13,094 bases of DNA, from positions 1 to 13,094 of the forward strand of contig RXOD01005637.1 in assembly GCA_005223375.1 (NCBI GenBank). Reading direction: 5' to 3'. Positions 1-7,067 of this stretch are shown piece after piece (positions within the stretch are counted from its first letter, which is position 1; each line of letters starts with the position of its first letter). A program made the translations under genes and the position numbers. The DNA is from Amoebophrya sp. AT5.2 (taxonomy: Eukaryota > Sar > Dinophyceae > Syndiniales > Amoebophryaceae). The notes under the pieces are model-generated. The model was not told the origin of the DNA. It did not search any database and saw only the letters and a list, made by a program, of their open reading frames with translations.

Positions 1-107
1 TCCGCTGTAACTGCCTGAAGCTGCAACCCCAAAAGCGAAGCCAATCCCCGCTGCTTTCCTTCAGTTTCGCCCTAAACTGAATACAAGACGCCAACCAGTA
101 CCAGACC

Positions 108-162
108 CACCAATACCGCTCAAATACGACTAAAATACAAGTGCAATACGAGTCAAATACGA
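108..162. repeat. Degenerate 11-bp tandem repeat, five units
   Basis: Five consecutive 11-base units can be read at 108-118, 119-129, 130-140, 141-151 and 152-162. Each carries an AATAC or ACAA-type core; the clearest units are CTCAAATACGA, GTGCAATACGA and GTCAAATACGA. The array lies about 60 bases beyond the stop codon of the 470-aa gene, so it would sit in its 3' UTR or the following spacer. No function is assigned. Confidence 0.6.
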
Positions 163-223
163 CACCACACACGACCCGCATGGGGCCCAATGCCTACCCC
201 TACCGCGCGAAATATGTGACGGA

Positions 224-1636
224 CTACACGCCCCGCGTTCCTTCTGAAATGTTTCGAGAAATGGGCTGACTCCTTAACTCCTGGTCGAATCGTGCGCGCG
301 CGATCAGCTCGCGCTCCTGCTGCTGCGACGACGGCAGCCGGAACGGGTCCAGCGGGTGCCAGTACCGCTGCTCCAGTCCGAACGGGTCGTCGTGCGCGCG
401 AAACTGCTCCGCGGTCTCCGCGTACGGGTTCGGCGCCCCCACGCTGTATTCCACGTCCATGTCCTGCGGCGGCACGGACGCCGACAACAAATTGTCCATC
501 CGAGGTTTCCCGGACTTGTTTCCCTGCATCTCGGGTACAGTAGATGTGCCCGTCCCCCCTCCGAGGTCGAGCGTGCGGCTCTTCGGGTAGAGGAACCCGG
601 TCTTGCGGTCGATTTCGATCGGCACGCGCGGCGGCGCCAGCCCGACCACGTCCAGGACGCCGTGCCGGGCCAGCTCCGCCTGGTCGTACGCGTTTTGGAC
701 CTTTTGCAGGAGCTGCGCGCTCTCCTGCGCGGTCTTCAGGAGGTCGTCGTACGCGGACAATAGCGGGCCGCGGCACTTGTCGTCGTACGGCCGCACGATC
801 AGCTTCTGCAGCTCCGTCCACACCTCCGTCATCCGCGCGCCGAACAGGGCGTCCCGCTCCTTCTTCCGGCCCAGGTTCAGCCCCACCACCTGCGCGTCCG
901 TGAGCCGCTTGCCCGCTTTGCCCGCTTTTACCACCTCCTGCGCGTCGGGGAGCGCGAACTCCAGCTTCTGGATGCCGCGCAGATCCGCGGAGTCCACCAA
1001 CCGCAGCGCGGCGCGCACCTGCTCGAAGTCCTCGTCGTCCGGGTCCCAGTTCTGCGCGTACCTCTGGATCTGCCGCACGGCGTCCAGGATGCGCAGCCGC
1101 CGCAGGTTTTGCAGCTCCGACACGCCGGCGTTCAGCGCGACCGCCGTCCCGTTGTCGCCGGACTCTTCTTCGACCCCCAGCTTCTCCACCAACGCGTCGA
1201 ACTCCCCCCGCAGTCCGCCGGGTTCCTTCGGCGGGATCTGCAGTGCGCACTTCTCCACCACGCCCTCCGCCACGAGTTTGCGCGCCCCCGGCAGCACCTC
1301 GGACTGGAGCCGCTCCACGCCTCCCTTCACCTGTCCGTAGATCGAGTACAGCGCACCGACTAAACGCTGCGCGGCCACGCGGGCCCGGACGCCGTACTCC
1401 TCCGGCCTCAAAGTCGGCGTCCGGTAGAACTCGTCCAGCTTCTCCCGCTCCGCCGCCTCGTAGCTCCAGATGTCCTCCAGGTGCTGCCCCGGGCGGGAGG
1501 GAATCCCGTTGATCACGTGCGACCGGGCCTTCGTCAGGGGCCGCACCTTCTCCATGTCGTCGGCGAAGTCCTGGTGCATGATCTGGTTCGGGGTGCCCAC
1601 CCGCTGAAACATCGCGTGCGGATCCCAGTCCACCAT
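224..1636 (-). CDS. Unrecognised 470-aa helical protein, intronless
   Basis: This is a single open frame of 470 codons with strongly GC-rich third positions, which marks it as real coding sequence. The start is ATG at 1636-1634 in the context AAG-ATG-G. An in-frame TAG lies nine codons upstream, so the N-terminus is complete, and the stop is TAG at 226-224. I do not recognise the family. Residues of about 60-330 are rich in Ala, Glu, Leu, Arg and Gln and look largely alpha-helical, with possible coiled-coil stretches. The last 130 residues are less ordered, with Gly/Ser-rich and Pro-rich segments, including a Tyr-Trp-His-Pro-Leu-Asp-Pro-Phe motif near residue 430. No signal peptide or membrane segment is evident. 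A lineage-specific structural or organellar subunit is possible, but nothing in the sequence proves it. Confidence 0.8.
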   Translation of the reverse strand: MVDWDPHAMFQRVGTPNQIMHQDFADDMEKVRPLTKARSHVINGIPSRPGQHLEDIWSYEAAEREKLDEFYRTPTLRPEEYGVRARVAAQRLVGALYSIYGQVKGGVERLQSEVLPGARKLVAEGVVEKCALQIPPKEPGGLRGEFDALVEKLGVEEESGDNGTAVALNAGVSELQNLRRLRILDAVRQIQRYAQNWDPDDEDFEQVRAALRLVDSADLRGIQKLEFALPDAQEVVKAGKAGKRLTDAQVVGLNLGRKKERDALFGARMTEVWTELQKLIVRPYDDKCRGPLLSAYDDLLKTAQESAQLLQKVQNAYDQAELARHGVLDVVGLAPPRVPIEIDRKTGFLYPKSRTLDLGGGTGTSTVPEMQGNKSGKPRMDNLLSASVPPQDMDVEYSVGAPNPYAETAEQFRAHDDPFGLEQRYWHPLDPFRLPSSQQQERELIARARFDQELRSQPISRNISEGTRGV

Positions 1637-1990
1637 CTTCGGTTGTGTGTACGACCAAAACTAACAAACTAGCTGCTGACGCTGGTGAGCAGAGAGGGCG
1701 AGACAGTGGATACAACCGACCCGTTCTTCTTTCACGAGGATGCATTCGAGGCGCTAGACCAGTCGACTCGGTTTCCCACCACGATGGATCCCTCGAATCC
1801 TCGCTCTGGCGACGGTGCGAGACGAACCAATTTGCACACGAGATTAGTGAACTCGAGCGGTGGTACCAAAGCGAGGCCACCAAGGCATCGAAACCTGAGT
1901 ACGATTAGTTGTGGTCGTCCGACCAGGACCAATGGGAGATCCATCACACATTACTCTCAACAACAACAGAATGAATCAAGGAAATAGTGG
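1637..1990. other. Spacer between the 470-aa gene and the CX9C gene
   Basis: These 354 bases hold the 5' flank of the 470-aa gene and the 3' flank of the CX9C gene. A plus-strand open frame of about 100 codons (1685-1987) crosses it but has low-complexity, arginine- and serine-rich content and resembles no known protein, so I do not call it. I see no RNA gene or repeat. Confidence 0.5.
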
Positions 1991-2374
1991 TCAGAAGTCC
2001 TCGTTGCGGCAGGCTGTTGGCGGGACGTTCGCGCCATGGATCATGGCGTCTGTGTATGACTCTCGGAGGCAGGCGCAGACCCGCATCACTTCCCCCGTGC
2101 AGTCGTGGTCGCGCAGCTTCGCCCTCCAGCACCGACCCAGTTCCGCGTATTCGGTGTAGCACCAGCCGCGCAGCAGACACGACAGTTCGACGCCGCCAGC
2201 CGTGCGGCAGCGGCGAAGCGTAGGGTCGATGTCGGTCGGGCGGCTGCTGCCGGGGACGTGAGGAAAGTCGCTCTGCTGGTTCGGCGCGTTCAAAGTAAAA
2301 ATCATGCGCTTCACAAACTCGAAACACTCGCGGTCCAACGCGAACGGCGTCGCGCTTGCATTGTTCTGAGTCAT
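1991..2374 (-). CDS. CX9C-repeat (CHCH-like) small protein, probable mitochondrial intermembrane-space protein
   Basis: A 127-aa open frame. Six cysteines form three CX9C units: C56/C66, C72/C82 and C92/C102, with a further Cys at 100. Twin CX9C helical hairpins define the CHCH proteins that are oxidised by the Mia40/Erv1 relay in the mitochondrial intermembrane space and mostly serve respiratory-chain assembly. The segment from C72 to C102 fits this pattern, with helix-forming residues between the cysteines and only nine residues between the two pairs. The overall look is closest to Cmc1/Cmc2-type assembly factors, but I cannot assign a member. No presequence is evident, as usual for this class. 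The start is the only in-frame ATG; a TAG lies about 22 codons upstream. The gene appears intronless. The extra CX9C pair at 56/66 is unusual. Confidence 0.65.
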   Translation of the reverse strand: MTQNNASATPFALDRECFEFVKRMIFTLNAPNQQSDFPHVPGSSRPTDIDPTLRRCRTAGGVELSCLLRGWCYTEYAELGRCWRAKLRDHDCTGEVMRVCACLRESYTDAMIHGANVPPTACRNEDF

Positions 2375-2379
2375 CGCAT
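2371..2379 (-). promoter_or_regulatory. Two-codon upstream ORF (ATG CGA TGA) overlapping the CX9C gene start
   Basis: Reading the minus strand, ATG at 2379-2377 opens a Met-Arg-stop frame. Its TGA (2373-2371) overlaps the ATG of the CX9C gene (2374-2372) as ATGA. If the transcript includes it, scanning ribosomes would meet this start five bases before the real one, and re-initiation after such an overlap could tune translation. The overlap is seen directly; regulation is inference. Confidence 0.35.
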
Positions 2380-2870
2380 CCTGGTCGAGAGCCGGCCCTT
2401 CTGTTGCCGTTCCACCTATGAAGTGCGGAACCTATGCGGTACGGATCGAAGATAGGTGGGTAAGCACAAGAAAGCAGGCGCCAGGCAGCGGCCACCACCA
2501 CCAGCTTATCTCCTGCCGAAAATGAAACGTCACACGAAACCTCCGTGATGACTCAAGCTGAGCACCAGAACACGACTCGCGTACTATGGGTTTCGAGGAT
2601 CACCTTTTTCGGGCGTCTGCGTCCGCTCCGCCTCTTGGTGACCGACCCCTCGGCGCAGCAAATATGGGCAGATTGACCGTTCTTGTTGGAAAATCTTTTT
2701 TATATGGTATGCGTTTCTATAGGCGTCGCGCGAGGACGGCGAGTCGCAGCGAGCACTCGTTTTGCGGACGCTGTTGCTGTCATAGCAATTCAAGGGTGCG
2801 AGGAATGAGGTGGTTTTCCTTGGTCGGCATTGCTCTTGATCAATCGTTGGGAAAAATCAAGAACTGTCTA
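2375..2870. other. Spacer between the CX9C gene and ERD2-like copy B
   Basis: About 500 bases without a convincing gene. Short open frames on both strands lack coding character. On the minus strand the motif CATAGGT occurs twice at about 2416-2435, just upstream of the CX9C start, and could mark 3' splice sites of a 5' leader. I see no RNA gene. Confidence 0.4.
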
Positions 2871-4076
2871 CTAAACTGTGTGCACCAGCGTGCTCGCGAG
2901 GAAGTCCGCGGAGTCGGCGCGGATCTTCTTCACGTAGTGGTATAGGAAGTCCCCCATCACTATCGTGTGGAAGAAGTCGGGCAGTACGAACGTCCACAGT
3001 GCGTGCCCGCTCTGGGGGTGCAGCACCAAAAAAATCCAGAACGCCATGCGCAGCACCCGCCCGATGCACAGCATGCCCACAAAGTGTGACGTCAGCTGCG
3101 GCGTCCGGCTGTCGTGCTTGTCCGTCAACAACAGCATCTGCGGAACCATCGCCATGCCATCAATCAGCATGTTGCTCACAACCTGTGGTGTGGCGGACGA
3201 CGCGGTACCGGTATAGCAACGCATAAGCATGGCGCTAGTAGCGGCAACGGCATGATAGTAGATTTTCCTACGGCTCTATAGGTACCGCGAAGTCCACTGC
3301 TGGCCAGGCGCCGGGTACGGAGAGCGTTGGCAGGATGTGCGTACCGATGTAGGCAAGGACTCCCGCCGCCGCGCAGAGAACGGGCCACCGGGAGTAGCGG
3401 TACCACCTTGATGCCGGCTTCTTCGTCGTCTCTCGCGCTTCCCCTGTCGTGCGGTCCAGAAGTTGTTTGCTTTCTGCTTGGAGTTGATGCACGACTGACC
3501 GATAGTAGCGTCATGAAGATTAAACGTGGGCAATCCTGGAGAGATTCGTGCTGTTCGTGGCAAAAATACTCTGCACGAAGCAAGAGAAGGACATCAAGTC
3601 AGACGAACGACGGAAAGACGCAGGTGTAAATACTCTTTGGCAGCCCCACGAGTCCTGCCCACATGTCGCTTCCGAACCGCGTTGCGAGGAACGCGCAGGC
3701 GCCCCATACGAGCAGAGAACCAATCAGGTCGAAGATGCAAATCCAGTGCGTCAGGTAGTCCTCCTCGGACCTGTTGTGATTTTCACCGGATTGCCATGCC
3801 CATTGCCTGTGTCTTCAAGGCTGATGCTGATGTACTCACTTAATCGAGGGACCAAGAAGCAGCATGATCCCCCACCACCTCCAGTGCGTACCATATCTCC
3901 GGCGGCGACATGGACCAGTAGCAGCGGAGCACGGCGCCGAGGAGGCACATGAAAAGCAAGTCCTTGCTTACGTGGAGTTCCTGTTCACAATGGGAGCCAC
4001 GGAGCAACTGCATCAGCATCAACCCAGCCGCTCCGATGCAACACGCGTTGCCGAGCAGATACACGAGGATTTCCAT
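2871..4076 (-). CDS. ERD2-like: KDEL-receptor (ERD2)-like membrane protein, copy B, four exons
   Basis: Exons by homology to copy A and GT-AG signals: 4076-3892, 3770-3634, 3494-3286 and 3182-2871; introns of 121, 139 and 103 nt in phases 2, 1 and 0. The 843 coding bases give 280 aa with stop TAG. The protein matches the seven-helix ERD2 fold: TM1-2 in exon 1 (Arg51 aligns with receptor Arg47), TM3 in exon 2, a Lys/Arg-rich loop and TM4 in exon 3, and TM5-7 in exon 4 with Asp185, the Pro191-Gln192 pair, Arg219 (aligns with Arg159) and Asp255 near the C-terminus. ERD2 proteins cycle between Golgi and ER and return escaped ER residents. Several canonical ligand-pocket residues are replaced (Tyr6, Cys13, Arg222, Leu229). 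Start: ATG in AAG-ATG-G. The third intron is private to this copy and carries an inverted repeat. Confidence 0.8.
3201..3289 (-). mobile_element. Introner-like inverted-repeat element forming intron 3 of ERD2-like copy B
   Basis: The intron (3285-3183) begins inside the arm 3289-3276. That arm pairs with 3216-3201: nine bases (CGCGGTACC / GGTACCGCG) plus five bases (TATAG / CTATA), with a 2-base bulge on one side. The right arm ends 18 bases before the CAG acceptor. Copy A is uninterrupted at the homologous codons, so the intron was gained here or lost there. Intron-creating elements with inverted-repeat ends (introners) are known from dinoflagellates such as Amoebophrya; the assignment here rests on one copy. 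Confidence 0.45.
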
Positions 4077-4175
4077 CTTTTGTGAGTGGAAGCGGTGGTG
4101 GACAAGTGAAGATTCTATTACAACAATTTATTAATTTGATAGTACGGGGTCGTGTAGTATTTTGCTTACTCCTTT

Positions 4176-4270
4176 TTACTTCCCAGGCACGTGCTCCGAG
4201 CGATCCTTCCACTTCCAGGCGCGCCGCCACTGGATCTCCTCACCACGACACCTCTTGGTAAAAGCGAAAC
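4176..4270 (-). CDS. Possible last exon of an unidentified small gene
   Basis: From a possible acceptor (GGTACAG) at about 4271, a frame of about 31 codons runs to TAA at 4178-4176. Its second half reads EEIQWRRAWKWKDRSEHVPG followed by Lys, with mostly G or C in third codon positions like the firm genes of the window. It ends 99 bases before the start codon of ERD2-like copy B, the spacing expected between genes on this strand. I do not recognise the family, and no upstream exon is proven; the tandem donor at 4681-4691 is a candidate partner. Confidence 0.25.
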
Positions 4271-4586
4271 CTGTACCCCTTCGTGCGGCTACGGCTACGG
4301 ATTCGCCGTGGAGCCTCCACTCGAATCGCACATGATGAGACGTTAAAGTTTAATCATGGCAATGACAACAAGGATCAACATGATCAACCACGACTCCAGA
4401 TCATCAAGCTAAAACACATAGGTCCTTAGAACAAAAACAACGAAACAGCGGATGCGAGCCCATTGCCTCAGCTTCTTGCTTCCGCCTCCTAGAGTGCTTG
4501 TCCCGTGGCCACCGGGTGCTTCCAGACTAATACACCACGAGGCTGAAGAAGCAACATAGGTGCTCGCCTCGTTAGCACGTGGTATA

Positions 4587-4625
4587 CTGCGTAGTAACTA
4601 GGGATCTCGACTCATTACTACGCAG
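4587..4625. repeat. Perfect 11-bp inverted repeat (stem-loop)
   Basis: CTGCGTAGTAA at 4587-4597 is the exact reverse complement of TTACTACGCAG at 4615-4625, with a 17-base loop. The pairing does not extend outward. It lies just downstream (minus strand) of the tandem donor sites, so it would be inside the intron if those are used. It could be a transcript hairpin or a small mobile-element footprint. Confidence 0.55.
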
Positions 4626-4672
4626 ACGCATAGCGAAAACGAGCGTAAGAGGGCCGGTGAGGAAATCAATAG

Positions 4673-4691
4673 ACTTACCTGCACTTACCTG
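4673..4691 (-). other. Two tandem consensus 5' splice sites, 10 bp apart
   Basis: On the minus strand CAGGTAAGT occurs twice (4691-4683 and 4681-4673) as an exact GCAGGTAAGT direct repeat. Each copy is the ideal complement of U1 snRNA. If used, they would be alternative donors differing by 10 nt, hence by reading frame. No downstream acceptor could be fixed. Confidence 0.4.
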
Positions 4692-5520
4692 CCCCGGATG
4701 TCGCTTTCCCTCGTTCCCTGCGTGGTTGGAAACTGACTCTCGAATTCTAGACCTACGGCAATGGCGGTGGTGCCCCACTTCTCGAGCCACACATTTCAAA
4801 CGACCTCCTCCCGGAGTTCCACAAACCGATACGCTGCCCCTTCCGAACACGACGGCGCTGTCAGACTTATGCCACTGAGTCATCGTCAGTGCAATTGCAT
4901 GCGAAGATAGTAGAAGGCTTTTTAGCTCCTCAAGAAAATAAACGCCAGCTTCTGATTGCCGCGGTGTGCGACGTCAGGCCGCGCGACATCTCTTCCATAT
5001 TTGTTTCTGTGTTGCGAGTCAGAGCCTCGCAAGTGCGTCCCAAACAAATTGGCGCCCTTACCAGTACCAGAACCAGTTGTCCGGGTAGTGTAGGTACTAA
5101 CTTCTCGCCACAAATTAATGTCCCCCGCAATGCGAATCAAGAAAAGCCAGACTCCATCCGATTATAGTCAGGGAAGATAAATTTGCGTGCATGCGATTCC
5201 GTCAGGGGACCGAACCATGCTCGATCAGTTGGGTGCAAGCAGCTCCAGTAATCAGCGGTAAATGATCAGCAATGAAAAAACGGGTAAAACTTGCGTACAG
5301 CAATCATGGTCAAAATCACTAGATTTCAGGGCGCAGATTATCATGGATGGGGACAAAAATAAATCAATGAAGAGTCGCTCTGTGGTCGAAGGAGCCCGAT
5401 CCGATTCTGAAAGGCCTCTACACGACCTGTCCTGCTGCTGCTACTTCGGCTCCAGAGTGATCTGCAGTCGCCCCCCCAGTCAAGGTCAAGCCCGCCAATC
5501 ATCTGCGAGATTGATTGATT

Positions 5521-7067
5521 CTAGACGTGGTGCAGGTACTCCCCGAAGTAGGGGTCGATCCTGTCGCGCTTGAGCTTCTGGAGGTAGTGGTACAGGTAGT
5601 CTGCCATGATCACCGTATGCAGCAGGTCCGGAATCACGAACGTCCAGATCGCGTGCCCACTCTCCGGGTGCATCACCAGCCACAGCCAGAAAATCATGCG
5701 CAGCAACCGGCCTGATCCGATGGATTAATATATCGATAGCTGCGATCGGGGACCGATATTGTTACTCAATCGGAGGGGTGTATCAAGTTCACAGGCATGC
5801 AATGTCGCAGGGCTAAAACCCTGAACAAGATGCAGAAGCAGAAAAAACAACAAGTCGCGTCATGATACAAATACAAAACGATCTGTGCTAGTACACATAC
5901 ACATTTCATTAAAAAACAGGAGCGATTTATAGCTTCAAGTAGTCGTGTAAGTACCGAGACAGAGCAGTCCTACGAAGTGGCTGGCTTCCACCGGTGTTTT
6001 CGTTCTGCTGGAGTGAATCAGGATCACCTGGGGAATCATGGCGCAGCCGTCGACAAGCATGTTGAACACCACAGCAAAGTCGACTAGTATCCACGCCCCG
6101 GGCATGTGCAGACTCGGCAGCAAATGCGTGAGCAGCCATGCCACCACGGCGGCGCCGGCGGTGAGATACGGCCATCTCGTGTACCGAAACAACGCGGAAG
6201 CAGGCTTCTTGTCCGAAGACATACCGAAACCGGAGCCGTCGTCGTTGCCCACGAGACCGTCTGTTTCATTTTTGGTAGAAGAAACTTACTCACTTGTGAT
6301 TGCGACACGATAGATCGACGTGGCGACTAAATTTCCGTCCAAATATCGATAGTCAACACGGTGGCGCCGGTAGGATTACGATCGGTTACAGATAGAAGTA
6401 CTGCGTCGTCAATTTCAACTCCATGCATACGCATAGTACCAAATTCTGCCATGCCGGGAACTGCGTTGTAGCCGTTTCGTGCAACACCTCCCGCCTGGTT
6501 CAGCAGCGAAACGGCGTAGTTCGTGGTCAAACATACACACAGGCCCCACGTGATCGACGAGAAGATCAGGTCGGCAATGGAAACCCATTGTATTGGTACC
6601 GGCTCCTCGGACCTGTCAAGAGAAAGTGATTTTCTTTTTATTGCGATTAATTTGGCTCCGGGCCCCGCCGAAGTAGAATCCGTTGCACTGCTCGCGCTGC
6701 GTTCGCAACAGGCTCGGATGGATTTCTTCGGAGACCTGTGACGCTGGACCAAAAATAAAGCCCAAATGTGATATTTGCCTTGCTCAAATTGATTCCACGC
6801 AGGTAGCAACCAACGAGGAGAAAACAAAATCGGGTTCGGGACCGGAAAACATGAATTCTTTGCTTGGTACCAAATTGGCGGTGGCGACATGGACCAGTAG
6901 AAGCGGAGCAGGGTGCCGAAAAACTGCATTAGCTGCATGTCTTTGGAGATCTGGAGGTCCCTTTCGCTGTCCTTCACGTGGCCCCGTTTTATGATGAAGT
7001 TGTAGAGGATAATGCTGGCTGCTGCTATGCAGCACCAGTTCCCCAACAGGTACAAAATTATCTCCAT
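5521..7067 (-). CDS. ERD2-like: KDEL-receptor (ERD2)-like membrane protein, copy A, four exons
   Basis: Exons: 7067-6871, 6612-6488, 6260-5955 and 5711-5521; introns of 258, 227 and 243 nt in phases 2, 1 and 1, all GT...CAG. The 819 bases give 272 aa. Start ATG is in AAG-ATG-G with an in-frame TAG two codons upstream; stop is TAG. The fold follows ERD2: TM1-2 (residues about 3-24 and 44-60, Arg55), TM3 (about 75-97), a 40-residue loop, TM4-5 (about 138-190, with Asp168, Asp178 and Pro184-Gln185), then TM6-7 from Arg211 through Trp218/Trp220 to Asp247 and a short polar tail. ERD2 receptors retrieve ER residents from the Golgi. Canonical Arg5, His12, Tyr162 and Arg169 align with Tyr6, Cys13, Arg214 and Leu221, so ligand recognition is probably changed. 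The C-terminal 48 residues from Gly210 match copy B at 30 positions. The last intron is absent from copy B. Confidence 0.82.

Larger units (their letters stand above)
4077..5520. other. Interval between the ERD2-like copies with unresolved splice signals
   Basis: No complete gene could be built in these 1444 bases. On the minus strand there are several short stretches with coding flavour and good donor sites. One is an open stretch ending at a CTG-GTAAGG donor near 5062. Another is the tandem CAG-GTAAGT donor at 4691/4681. The third is a GC3-rich, Trp-rich frame ending in a TAA at 4178-4176. They may be exons of one small gene located 5' of copy B, but reading phases and acceptors are ambiguous. 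The remainder includes the 3' flank of copy A and AT-richer spacer. No tRNA or rRNA was recognised. Confidence 0.35.

Noticed and set aside
603..1340. 245-codon plus-strand frame opposite the 470-aa gene
   Set aside because: Serine/arginine-rich antisense shadow; long antisense frames are expected opposite GC3-rich coding sequence.
153..1883. 576-codon minus-strand frame overlapping the 470-aa gene
   Set aside because: It is an arginine/glycine/alanine-rich shadow of the GC-rich real gene in another frame, with no recognisable domain.
1944..2501. 185-codon minus-strand frame covering the CX9C gene
   Set aside because: Out of frame with the cysteine-periodic protein, arginine/histidine-rich, and without a recognisable domain.
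4261..4340. Possible tRNA or snRNA around the GATTCG motifs
   Set aside because: No cloverleaf with paired acceptor and T arms could be drawn.
6327..7067. 246-codon continuous frame as the true product of ERD2-like copy A
   Set aside because: It reads through two introns; the insert does not fit the ERD2 fold, and copy B shows the same splice boundaries with a non-3n intron.
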